NCBI GenBank assembly: GCA_002336105.1
Contig: DDEQ01000013.1
Location: 1-16,302, forward strand
DNA length: 16,302 nucleotides
Direction: 5' to 3'
DNA from: Chthonomonas sp. UBA1950
Lineage (GTDB): Bacteria > Armatimonadota > Fimbriimonadia > Fimbriimonadales > Fimbriimonadaceae
Each line of letters opens with the position of its first letter. Position 1 is the first letter of the stretch. The position numbers were made by a program, and so were the translations under genes. The notes below the pieces were generated by a model. It was not told the origin of the DNA and ran no database searches. It saw only the letters and a program-made list of their open reading frames with translations. Shown one piece after another: positions 7,543-14,113 of the stretch.

Positions 7543-7938
7543 ATGAACCCTACTCAGCTAATTAACCAATACTTCGATGCCTTCAACAAAGGTGACGTAA
7601 ATGCTCTCCTCGCCACTCTGTCCGAGAATGTCGCTCACGACATCAACGAAGGACCAACCGAGGTCGGAAAAGAAGCATTCAAACGATTCAAGGCTCACAT
7701 GGACGATTGCTACAAAGAGACCATCGTGGATCTAGTGGTAATGGAAAATGGCAATGTCGGTGCAGCCGCCTTCACTGTGCAAGGTGAATACCTAAAGACC
7801 GATGGAGACCTACCGGCGGCGACTGGCCAGAAGTATTCGATTCCAGCGGCAGCGTTTTTCACGGTGGAAGATAGCAAAATTTCACGAATCACTTCGTATT
7901 ACAACCTCAAAGGTTGGATCGCAGCGATCGGCGGCTAA
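7543..7938 (+). CDS. SnoaL/NTF2-like protein (ketosteroid isomerase-related)
   Basis: A 131-aa cone-shaped alpha+beta fold of the NTF2/SnoaL superfamily. The pattern INQYFDAFNKGDVNALLATLSENVAHDINEG, VGKEAFKRFKAHMD, YKETIVDLVV and the closing ISRITSYYNLKGWIAAI closely resemble the subgroup annotated as steroid delta-isomerase-related. True isomerase activity is not implied; such proteins bind small hydrophobic ligands or are uncharacterised. No Shine-Dalgarno precedes the ATG. With a 3-base gap to the DinB-like stop, translation probably depends on coupling to the upstream gene. Confidence 0.85.
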   Translation: MNPTQLINQYFDAFNKGDVNALLATLSENVAHDINEGPTEVGKEAFKRFKAHMDDCYKETIVDLVVMENGNVGAAAFTVQGEYLKTDGDLPAATGQKYSIPAAAFFTVEDSKISRITSYYNLKGWIAAIGG

Positions 7939-7994
7939 GCAAGCAAATCTCATAACAATGGTTGCTGGGAACTAGCAGTTCAAGCTGATAGTTG

Positions 7995-8031
7995 AATTGG
8001 GAGTCTGTCATAATCTTCAGACCCCCCAATT
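7995..8031 (+). promoter_or_regulatory. imperfect inverted repeat overlapping the LCP promoter region
   Basis: AATTGGG-A-GTCTG (7995-8007) pairs with CAGAC-CC-CCCAATT (8018-8031) around a 10-base loop. The -10-like TAATCT (8011-8016) lies in the loop and second arm. The repeat ends three bases before the ATG at 8035. No T-tract follows, so a terminator for the preceding pair is less likely than an operator or leader structure. A smaller hairpin (AACTA-G-CAG / CTG-A-TAGTT) lies at 7970-7993. Confidence 0.4.
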
Positions 8032-8034
8032 GTT

Positions 8035-9027
8035 ATGGCCGCAAAGAAAACAACTAAAAAGTCGAAAGCGCGAAGATATGTCGGAAATATCGGATACGGC
8101 TTTTTCCTTGTATTCATTCTTTTTTGCGGGGTGGTAGCCGGGGTGCTTTCATCGGACAGCCTGGTCCGAAGCCTAGTTGCCAGCACCTTTATGCCTAAGA
8201 ACCCGACGCAGGTGTTCAAGAAGGACTCCGTCACCTTCCTTCTTCTTGGGTGCGACGAAGACAGATTCTACAAAGGAACGATGCTTCATGGAAGCAATAT
8301 TCGCCGCAAATATGCTCGAGCAGATATGATTCTCGTTGCGAAACTCGACTTCGCAAATAGAAAAATCACAGGTGTTTCAATCCCCCGCGATACCGAGGTT
8401 CGGGTGCCAGGCATTAAGGGTTACAGAAAGATTAATGCCTTTCATGCAATAGCCAAACGGGGTGAAGAAGATGCACTTCAAGAAAAGGCAGTTGAGACTT
8501 TACTCAAAGGCGTCGATATTGACCAGGTCTTGGTAATCGATTACGACGCTTTTCAAGCGCTTGTCAATTCGGTTGGTGGCATCGACGTCAATGTTAAAGA
8601 GGCCATGGATTACGACGATAACGCCGGAGAGCTACATATCCACCTCAAGCCAGGAAAACAGCGTTTGAACGGATACGACGCCATGGGTTATGTCAGGTTT
8701 CGGCACGATCGCGAGAGTGATTTTGGCCGCCAGGAACGACAAAAACTGTTTTTGAATGCTTTCAAATCTGCCGTACTTAGAAACCTGACAAACATCGGGG
8801 AGGTTGCAAGACTGAGCAAAGAGGTGCTGAACAACAAACTCGATGACGATCAAATTGTTGCTCTAGTTAGCTTTTCAAAGAACGTAAAACCCTCTGATAT
8901 CAAGCTTGGCATGGTTCCTGTACTTCCTGGAAACGGGTCGCGGCTTCGTGTCGACTCTAAGAAATTGCCCAAAGTGCTCCGCGAATTTAACCTCGTCGAT
9001 TCCGAAACTTCCACCCAAACTGAGTAA
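8035..9027 (+). CDS. LytR-CpsA-Psr (LCP) family protein
   Basis: A 330-aa membrane-anchored enzyme. LCP proteins move polyprenyl-linked glycopolymers onto peptidoglycan or other acceptors outside the membrane. A basic N-terminus (MAAKKTTKKSKARR) leads into one transmembrane helix at about 18-38. The LCP domain (about 65-250) shows FLLLGCDED, the ARADMILVAK block (Arg95, Asp97), SIPRDTEV (Arg118, Asp119), VGGIDVNV and YVRFRHDRESDFGRQERQ (Arg221, Arg223, Arg232). These are the conserved Arg/Asp residues that bind the pyrophosphate headgroup and Mg. The C-terminal 80 residues complete the fold. No Shine-Dalgarno is seen; TAATCT lies 18 bases before the ATG, with an inverted repeat around it. The pilin-like gene starts two bases after its stop. 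Confidence 0.93.
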   Translation: MAAKKTTKKSKARRYVGNIGYGFFLVFILFCGVVAGVLSSDSLVRSLVASTFMPKNPTQVFKKDSVTFLLLGCDEDRFYKGTMLHGSNIRRKYARADMILVAKLDFANRKITGVSIPRDTEVRVPGIKGYRKINAFHAIAKRGEEDALQEKAVETLLKGVDIDQVLVIDYDAFQALVNSVGGIDVNVKEAMDYDDNAGELHIHLKPGKQRLNGYDAMGYVRFRHDRESDFGRQERQKLFLNAFKSAVLRNLTNIGEVARLSKEVLNNKLDDDQIVALVSFSKNVKPSDIKLGMVPVLPGNGSRLRVDSKKLPKVLREFNLVDSETSTQTE

Positions 9028-9029
9028 CA

Positions 9030-9863
9030 ATGAGTAGCGACCAATTTGATCCACAAGCCGTTGACGATTCTCCCGGCAGAAGTCAGTACATGTCGCTCAA
9101 GGACATTAAGGTTCTTGCGATTGTATTTGTTGGTCTAACTGCCGCCATCTTTCCCATTTACAAGAGCATGGAAAGAAGGAGTGAAAAGGCGCGTTGTTCT
9201 CAAAACGTGAAAGCGATTATGGATGCGTTGAACCTTTATGCGAACGAACACGACAACCGCTATCCGCCTCTCGCGAGAATGGACCCGAGCACAGGCGAAC
9301 CCAGTCCTGGCCCTGCAGGTCACCCATACACTTGGGTCAGCGATATAAGCCCGTTCTTTATCAAACGTGCTTCCTTTGTCTGTCCGACGGCTACACCCGC
9401 AGAAATAGCCCAAACGGAGGACCCGAATTCAAGCAAAAAGACAATCGGAGTCACTTACGGAATGTACTCCGGATTAAGTTGTGCCTCAATTTCAGGGATT
9501 TCAAACCCCGACCAGGTAACCGTTATTGCGGAGACTTCCAATCATGGATCAATGGGTTCCCTCGATCCACATCCCTTTGGCGGAGGACAAATGGACGATG
9601 CGTTCGCCATCGGTTGGGATGATTCAAACCTAATGCCAACAACCGCGACAAAGCACGTTACCCGTCTAGCATTCCAGGAAGTTGAGAAGAACCAGTTTAA
9701 GGAAACAGGGGCGGCGCGCCATGATGAAGGGATTCATGCTCTAACTGTTACCGGTCAACGCTATTTGATGAAGCCTAACCAGAGCCGTGTCATCTATATG
9801 AACGGACAGATTGTTGGAGCATGGAGCCTGCCAGCCGAATTCAAATCTACAAAGGGTGAGTGA
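9030..9863 (+). CDS. pilin-like (DUF1559-style) protein without a prepilin cleavage motif
   Basis: A 277-aa protein with one hydrophobic helix at about 26-43 (IKVLAIVFVGLTAAIFPIY), followed directly by a pilin-style amphipathic helix SEKARCSQNVKAIMDALNLY and ANEHDNRYPP. Later segments also match pseudopilin style: YTWVSDISPFFIKRASFVCP, a YGMYSGLS block, NPDQVTVIAETSNHG, and a terminal RHDEGIHALTV ... MNGQIVGAW. The usual [AG]FTLIE cleavage and methylation motif before the helix is absent and is replaced by SQYMSLKDI. It is therefore probably a fixed membrane protein rather than a processed pilin. The ATG lies two bases after the LCP stop, so the two genes are coupled. It converges on the next gene with a 17-base overlap of the coding ends. 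Confidence 0.75.
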   Translation: MSSDQFDPQAVDDSPGRSQYMSLKDIKVLAIVFVGLTAAIFPIYKSMERRSEKARCSQNVKAIMDALNLYANEHDNRYPPLARMDPSTGEPSPGPAGHPYTWVSDISPFFIKRASFVCPTATPAEIAQTEDPNSSKKTIGVTYGMYSGLSCASISGISNPDQVTVIAETSNHGSMGSLDPHPFGGGQMDDAFAIGWDDSNLMPTTATKHVTRLAFQEVEKNQFKETGAARHDEGIHALTVTGQRYLMKPNQSRVIYMNGQIVGAWSLPAEFKSTKGE

Positions 9864-10605
9864 CCCGATTGCTTTCGGCAAACTCATTCACAACCGCTTC
9901 GTAAGCAATCGCGATGGCTGATTCGAGGTTGACTTCCATTCCGACTGCCTTCACACCAGTACGGGCATGAGGGAGATTTAACAACCTTTCGCATTGAAGG
10001 GTCGCTTCCATCAAACGTCGCACTCTGCGCGGGACTGCATTCGGCATCATTTGGCTAGTTTCTAACGGGAGAGACAAGATATGTCTCATCGCGTCGGCTA
10101 GAGAGGGTTGAAGCTTAGTTAAGGGGTGCAGAATTCCTTCTCTGACTTCGTCCAACGCTGCTTGAGCAACGTCGTACTTAGGCGCAGGTTTCAGATTCCA
10201 CCGATTGACTCTGGATGTCGAATAGCTCACCCGGTAAGGTCGAGGATCGTCAAAACCTGCAATTCGGCGATCCCAGTGGGGAGTCCAAACTTCGAGACCA
10301 TTGTCTCCGTCTGTTAATACGCCCCATCCTTCACCACCTCGTTTAGCTGTCACGGGAAATTCAGGAACGAGCACCCTACAGGCAACAACCCCTTCAACGG
10401 TGAGTCTACGAAACCAAGGTGCAACGCTTTCAGCCACGATCATCGGAACTTTTCTTCCAGGAACAACCCGGTAGAACGTCAGTTCGTGAAGGTTCGTAAA
10501 ATTAGAGTTTGAAGCTAACAACTCAGGGGCATTTTCGCCTTCGCTCGCCAAGTAGGCACACGCATGCATCGCTAGTGCTATTACTTGGTGCACATCGGCT
10601 CGCAT
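9847..10605 (-). CDS. hypothetical protein, 252 aa
   Basis: I do not recognise this protein. It is soluble-looking, with no signal peptide, membrane helix or familiar catalytic motif. The N-terminal half is Trp- and Arg-rich (PWFRRLTVEG, WGVLTDGDNGLEVWTPHWDRR, DDPRPYRVSYSTSRVNRWNL) and looks strand-rich. The C-terminal half is helical (YDVAQAALDEVREGILHPLT, then PRRVRRLMEATLQCERLLNL). The initial segment MRADVHQVIALAMHACAYLA resembles an Rrf2-type first helix in passing, but nothing else supports that family. A TTGAAA-N18-TATTTA promoter overlapped by a 9-bp palindrome lies upstream, so it may be tightly regulated. No Shine-Dalgarno is seen. Its last 17 bases overlap the convergent pilin-like gene. 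Confidence 0.8.
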   Translation of the reverse strand: MRADVHQVIALAMHACAYLASEGENAPELLASNSNFTNLHELTFYRVVPGRKVPMIVAESVAPWFRRLTVEGVVACRVLVPEFPVTAKRGGEGWGVLTDGDNGLEVWTPHWDRRIAGFDDPRPYRVSYSTSRVNRWNLKPAPKYDVAQAALDEVREGILHPLTKLQPSLADAMRHILSLPLETSQMMPNAVPRRVRRLMEATLQCERLLNLPHARTGVKAVGMEVNLESAIAIAYEAVVNEFAESNRVTHPL

Positions 10606-10623
10606 CGTATTTGGATATTCGGT

Positions 10624-10658
10624 TAAATACTGTTATCTCTTGAGATATTTCAAGAGAT
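10624..10658 (-). promoter_or_regulatory. candidate promoter with operator-like palindrome for the 252-aa gene
   Basis: On the minus strand TTGAAA (10653-10648), an 18-base spacer and TATTTA (10629-10624) form a promoter-like pair 18 bases before the ATG at 10605. A perfect 9-bp inverted repeat, ATCTCTTGA (10635-10643) and TCAAGAGAT (10650-10658) with a 6-base centre, covers the -35 and most of the spacer. It could alternatively be the transcript end of the upstream membrane-protein gene, but no T-run follows. Confidence 0.5.
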
Positions 10659-10668
10659 CCTGTCCGTG

Positions 10669-11370
10669 CTAGGCTAGAGTTATTTGTTTCGACTCAGCTT
10701 GTGAATTAACGCTAAATCCTGCCCAAACCAAATATATGCCGATCAACTCACAGACATACAAAGCCTCAACCAATCCGGTCACAGCAATACTTCCGCCGAT
10801 GCCAGGCAGTAATCCACCTACTGCAATATAGATATTCCCGACAAAGCGGTGCTTTTGTTCATGTTTTCGCGAATATCGAACTGCGCTTGCAACCGCACCT
10901 CCTACCAAAAGAACAAACGCATACAGATTCACGAATGGCGTGAAGTAACGAATCATAGTCCAGCCAAGAATCTTCCCGGTTGGTCTTGCCACCTCAACAT
11001 ACTGCGCGTTTACGGGACTTAATAGAACTGCGATCGATAAAGCTAAGATCAGTCCGCTAAATGCCCAACCTGTTGCATTCGCCGTCTTTTTGGAAAAGTG
11101 AAGGTAAGCAACCCCTTGTGCGAGGGGAAATCCCCCAAGCAATGCACCAAGGATGTACCAAAGCTTGGTGGCAAAAACTGTATTGCCAATCAATCCTATA
11201 TATGATTCAACGAGTGTCCCTGCCCCATAAAACGCCACGCCGGCAGCCCACCAAACGAGGTGAGGACCACTCTTTCGAACATTGATAGCATGGTACAGAA
11301 TCACAAAAAACGCGATGGATAAAAGCGTTGTGACAATTGGCAGATAGTGGGTGAGACTTTGCAAATTCAT
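10669..11370 (-). CDS. seven-helix integral membrane protein, unknown function
   Basis: A 233-aa protein with about seven hydrophobic segments (near 8-28, 36-56, 68-90, 101-119, 138-162, 176-195 and 199-219) and a short polar tail. The helix spacing and aromatic positions are reminiscent of stand-alone 7TM sensor modules found in front of histidine kinases, but there is no kinase or cyclase part and I cannot assign a family. ATG 11370 is chosen. An in-frame TTG at 11403 would extend the protein, but it lies inside the prepilin gene's terminator hairpin, so it is unlikely. There is no Shine-Dalgarno. Only about a dozen bases separate the start from the terminator's T-tract, so its promoter must overlap that hairpin or it depends on readthrough. 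Confidence 0.8.
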   Translation of the reverse strand: MNLQSLTHYLPIVTTLLSIAFFVILYHAINVRKSGPHLVWWAAGVAFYGAGTLVESYIGLIGNTVFATKLWYILGALLGGFPLAQGVAYLHFSKKTANATGWAFSGLILALSIAVLLSPVNAQYVEVARPTGKILGWTMIRYFTPFVNLYAFVLLVGGAVASAVRYSRKHEQKHRFVGNIYIAVGGLLPGIGGSIAVTGLVEALYVCELIGIYLVWAGFSVNSQAESKQITLA

Positions 11371-11380
11371 ATCTTTTAAA

Positions 11381-11420
11381 AGAAAAAAGGCTCCAGTATC
11401 CAATGCGATACCGGAGCCTT
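11381..11420 (-). terminator. intrinsic terminator of the prepilin gene
   Basis: On the minus strand a 14-bp stem (AAGGCTCCGGTATC at 11420-11407, GATACTGGAGCCTT at 11400-11387, one G-T wobble, 6-base loop) runs into a T-rich tract. It is the strongest terminator in the window and lies 16 bases past the prepilin stop. Confidence 0.92.
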
Positions 11421-11436
11421 TCAGGAAAGGACGAAC

Positions 11437-12285
11437 TTAGCCTAAGCCGTTCCAGAATTTGTCCATTGTTTCTGTCGAGTCTTTTGGTCCGACGAGGGAA
11501 TCGATAGGCACATATTTGACGTGCCCATCAAACCAGGCAACGATGACCTTCTTTTTGTCGTACCTACCCCAGAGCTGACCTTGCCCAGTGGCATTAGAAT
11601 TATTGTTTGGATACATTGGCGTCTGCCAACCTACGTAGTAGTTGTTGCAGTTCCCTGCAGGCGCACAGATCCAAGAGTTTCCAATCGGGTTGACAACTAC
11701 AGGATAACCAGGAACCGAAACATCCTTGCCGGTTGCTTCGGCATACATAACAGTGCTTGCGCCGGTCCCAATTGAGCTTGCAGCAACGCCCGAATAGGTC
11801 TTCTTTGAGTTCACATAGGAAATCGTGTTAAGGTAACTAATGTTCATTCCATAGCTGGCGTAGTGACCAAACAGGTAGTAGTAGAATTGCCCGGTAGTGT
11901 CAAACCTTCCCTTTCCATCGGGTCCAGCAGCAGTCGGGTCTTCTGCCCGATCCGAAGGATCAAAGAACATGTCCTTACTCTTGGTATAAGGCTGTAGAAG
12001 AATTGGGTAGCCGAACAAGCATGAACTTGGCCCCATACATGCGGTTGAGTAGGTCGAGGCTAATCCGTCTGACGCAGTTGTGTAAATGCGGAAAGGTACA
12101 GTGACATCGTCGTAATCGCCCATGTAGAGCGTTGAAGCGAGTGCACCCTGCTTCAGATTACTGATTCCCGTTGTTTTCTTTGCAGCAGTCTTAGCCTGTG
12201 CAAAAACTGGAAATAAAATCGCCGCCAAGATAGCAATAATTGCGATGACCACTAAAAGTTCAATAAGCGTAAAAGCCCGACGCAT
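11437..12285 (-). CDS. type IV prepilin / pseudopilin, DUF1559-like
   Basis: A 282-aa prepilin. The short leader MRRA ends at the prepilin peptidase site, followed by FTLIELLVVIAIIAILAAI with Glu at +5. Position -1 is Ala instead of the usual Gly. Then come FPVFAQAKTAAKKTTGISNL, LASTLYMGDYDDV and a long C-terminal globular region with YASYGMNISYLN, a Cys pair (CAPAGNC) and the closing VAWFDGHVKYVPIDSL typical of this pseudopilin family. Members are cleaved and methylated by PilD and build pili or secretion pseudopili; the partner assembly genes are not in this window. ATG 12285 is preferred over the in-frame TTG nine bases upstream because it gives the compact leader. No Shine-Dalgarno is seen; CATAAT lies 8 bases upstream. 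It is a monocistronic unit with its own terminator. Confidence 0.93.
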   Translation of the reverse strand: MRRAFTLIELLVVIAIIAILAAILFPVFAQAKTAAKKTTGISNLKQGALASTLYMGDYDDVTVPFRIYTTASDGLASTYSTACMGPSSCLFGYPILLQPYTKSKDMFFDPSDRAEDPTAAGPDGKGRFDTTGQFYYYLFGHYASYGMNISYLNTISYVNSKKTYSGVAASSIGTGASTVMYAEATGKDVSVPGYPVVVNPIGNSWICAPAGNCNNYYVGWQTPMYPNNNSNATGQGQLWGRYDKKKVIVAWFDGHVKYVPIDSLVGPKDSTETMDKFWNGLG

Positions 12286-12293
12286 GATCAGCA

Positions 12294-12340
12294 ATTATGC
12301 GTACTAGCTAGGTGTAGCAATTTATATTTTTTGATTATTG
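12294..12340 (-). promoter_or_regulatory. candidate prepilin promoter with A/T-rich upstream tract
   Basis: On the minus strand an A/T-rich stretch (12340-12321) precedes TTGCTA (12320-12315), a 15-base spacer and CATAAT (12299-12294), 8 bases before the ATG at 12285. The A/T tract could serve as an UP element. The spacer is shorter than ideal. Confidence 0.4.
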
Positions 12341-12411
12341 TGGTAAAAACTCGCTGTTTTGCAATGCGATCATCAAGACCGACAAGCCCAAGTTGAAATA
12401 GTCAATTCACA

Positions 12412-13233
12412 TTACATACCGACACCGGTGTAATGCTTCAATCCGTTTTTCCAAAGGATTTTGAAGATTACGTAACTCGCAAGAATCCAAATTATTTGTA
12501 CATAAATGCAATTTAGTGCGGCTTCACCTTTTAAGCGACCAATGAGGATTTCCGTTGGAACCCCGGTGGTGTAATAGAAAGGTAGCCAATGGCTTAATTC
12601 CCGAGCCCATGCCGGCAGCAATGACACGGGAAATAGCTGACCACTAAGAAACAGCATGGGTCCGTAATAAAGTTCAAACACGGACATCGCCTCTTGAGTA
12701 AAGAAAGCCAACAAGGACATCGCCATGACGCTGACAAAACTGAGCGTATGCCCCAGAGCAACAGAGAGCCAGAAAGAAAACGAAAGATTAAGCTCAGCCC
12801 CAGAGATGAACTGCCTATAAGTTAAAGCGATCAGCAAAAAGAAAGGCGTGAAGATGAGGATACGAATCACACGCCAAGACAGATTTCGAAAGAACGATAG
12901 CTGGAAATAGCTGATCGGCCTGAGAATTGCGGTCGAAAAAACCCCATCTCGTATTTCATTTGCAATATCCCACATCAAATGGCTGGTAATGAAACAACTC
13001 AGCAGCAACATCGAGAGGTAGTAAAGGACAAAATCGCTGGTTGAATAGCCAGCGATTCGGCCATTTGAAGCTGCACTTGCCCAAACAAGCGGCATTGTTA
13101 GCGCGGGAACGATGTCCGTGACGATCCAGATCAGCATGCTTGCTCGGTAGGCAATGCTCTCTTGAAAAGAGATTCCGAGCACGGCCCACCATTTCCGAAA
13201 AATCCTAATCGGCAAGTTTTGCGGCATCGACAT
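12412..13233 (-). CDS. ABC-2 type transporter permease (DUF990-like), orphan
   Basis: A 273-aa membrane protein with about six hydrophobic helices. The pattern of a basic start followed by FQESIAYRASMLIWIVTDIV, then SDFVLYYLSMLLLSCFI, WDIANEIRDGVFSTAILRPI, FFRNLSWRVIRILIF, and late LFLSGQLFPVSLLPAWARELSHWLPFYYTTGVPTEIL (broken at RELS), matches the ABC-2 permease group with the DIxxxIRxGxxxxxLLRP signature. Such permeases form the membrane part of exporters and normally sit beside an ATPase gene and often a second permease. None is present here: the next gene downstream is a prepilin and upstream is a divergent SOD gene. The ATG at 13233 has TATCAT 7 bases upstream and no Shine-Dalgarno. A second in-frame ATG lies two codons in. 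Confidence 0.88.
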   Translation of the reverse strand: MSMPQNLPIRIFRKWWAVLGISFQESIAYRASMLIWIVTDIVPALTMPLVWASAASNGRIAGYSTSDFVLYYLSMLLLSCFITSHLMWDIANEIRDGVFSTAILRPISYFQLSFFRNLSWRVIRILIFTPFFLLIALTYRQFISGAELNLSFSFWLSVALGHTLSFVSVMAMSLLAFFTQEAMSVFELYYGPMLFLSGQLFPVSLLPAWARELSHWLPFYYTTGVPTEILIGRLKGEAALNCIYVQIIWILASYVIFKILWKNGLKHYTGVGM

Positions 13234-13246
13234 CGTCTAGATGATA
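13234..13246 (-). promoter_or_regulatory. probable -10 element for a leaderless permease start
   Basis: On the minus strand TATCAT (13246-13241) lies 7 bases before the ATG at 13233, with no Shine-Dalgarno between. It is back to back with the SOD -10 candidate at 13267. Confidence 0.4.
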
Positions 13247-13266
13247 CTTCTGAAGCGAATACCCCG

Positions 13267-13308
13267 TAGAATGTGCGAGAGGTACGCTCTGCGTCGCCTT
13301 GGCAGGAG
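13267..13308 (+). promoter_or_regulatory. SOD -10 candidate and Shine-Dalgarno
   Basis: TAGAAT at 13267-13272 is a good -10 candidate, giving a leader of about 37 bases. AGGAG at 13304-13308 is spaced 7 bases from the ATG at 13316 and fixes that start over the upstream in-frame ATG at 13241. No convincing -35 box was seen. Confidence 0.55.
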
Positions 13309-13315
13309 CACACCA

Positions 13316-14050
13316 ATGGCAGAAGCTAACGACCTATCTCGCCGCGATGTCCTTGCGGCGGCCATGGTTACCGGGGCAGCATTTTCGATGCCTGGGCTAG
13401 CGATGGCAGCGATCAAAAAGGAGCAAAAACAACCGATGGAAGTCAAACTCGTTCACGTCCCAACCGAAGAGGATCTGAAAAAAGCACTACGTACAACTGA
13501 CAAGGGGATTAGCGAGGCGACCCACCGCGCTCACCTAACTCTTTGGCAGGGATACGCCAACCAAACAAACAACATTCGAAAGCAACTTGCTGAGCTAGAT
13601 ACGGACCCAGCTAAAGGCAATCAAATCTATTCGGTCACCCGTTCCCTGAAAGTGAACTACGCTTTTGCGCTTGGCGGATACAAGAATCACAACGTCTATT
13701 TCGACACGCTTGGTGGCGCTGGCGGACCGGCCGTAGGCGATATTCTCACACTTATCAACGAAGCTTATGGCTCGTTTGAAAAGTGGGCTGCTGACTGGAA
13801 AATCACTGGAATTTCCTCACGTGGCTGGGTTTTCCTGGGTTACGACCGAGATGAGCAAAGAGTGTTCAACTACGCCGGAGACGCTCAGGACTCATTCCCA
13901 CAATGGAACAATGAGCTTGTTCTTGCCATGGACGTGTACGAGCACGCTTACTATCTGGACTACCAGACAGCGCGAGCCAAGTACATTGACGCTTGGTTCA
14001 ATAACGTCGACTGGGATTCAGTCAACGCTCGATTAGCAAAAGCTAAGTAA
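13316..14050 (+). CDS. Fe/Mn-family superoxide dismutase with Tat signal
   Basis: A 244-aa Fe/Mn superoxide dismutase that should convert superoxide to H2O2 and O2 outside the cytoplasm. The N-terminus has a twin-arginine signal (DLSRRDVLAAAMV, then a hydrophobic stretch ending PGLAMAA). Predicted metal ligands are His73 (RAHLTLWQGY), His125 (GYKNHNVYFDTL), Asp206 and His210 (AMDVYEHAYYLDYQ). Gly at the H125-4 position and Gln191 (DAQDSF) are closer to the Mn than the Fe arrangement. It is divergent: the segment after His73 is one residue shorter than in E. coli SODs, and the usual HxxxHH second-shell His is replaced (Leu/Trp). The Trp of DVWEH is Tyr. I recall an exported SOD-like clade with the pattern EHxxLYxGYV that this resembles. 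AGGAG fixes the start. Confidence 0.93.
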   Translation: MAEANDLSRRDVLAAAMVTGAAFSMPGLAMAAIKKEQKQPMEVKLVHVPTEEDLKKALRTTDKGISEATHRAHLTLWQGYANQTNNIRKQLAELDTDPAKGNQIYSVTRSLKVNYAFALGGYKNHNVYFDTLGGAGGPAVGDILTLINEAYGSFEKWAADWKITGISSRGWVFLGYDRDEQRVFNYAGDAQDSFPQWNNELVLAMDVYEHAYYLDYQTARAKYIDAWFNNVDWDSVNARLAKAK

Positions 14051-14072
14051 GTAGCCTTTACAGTAACTAGGC

Positions 14073-14113
14073 TCGGGTTGGCGCGATTTGCGTCAACCCG
14101 AATTTGCTTTTTA
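14073..14113 (+). terminator. intrinsic terminator of the SOD gene
   Basis: TCGGGTTG-G-CGC (14073-14084) pairs with GCG-T-CAACCCGA (14090-14101), 12 bp with one G-T wobble and a 5-base loop. ATTTGCTTTTTAG follows. The T-run overlaps the stop codon of the convergent DinB-like gene. Confidence 0.85.

Noticed and set aside
9194..9622. 142-codon plus-strand frame
   Set aside because: Out-of-frame shadow of the pilin-like gene; Arg/Cys-rich and motif-free.
11371..11403. TTG start extending the 7-helix membrane protein
   Set aside because: Lies in the prepilin terminator hairpin and T-tract; the added residues simply translate that structure.
12295..12411. A terminator for the ABC permease gene
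   Set aside because: No stem of more than five base pairs with a T-tract was found in the 117 bases after its stop.
13241..13315. Upstream in-frame ATG extending the SOD by 25 residues
   Set aside because: The extension would displace the Tat signal from the N-terminus and covers the -10 and Shine-Dalgarno; AGGAG points to ATG 13316.
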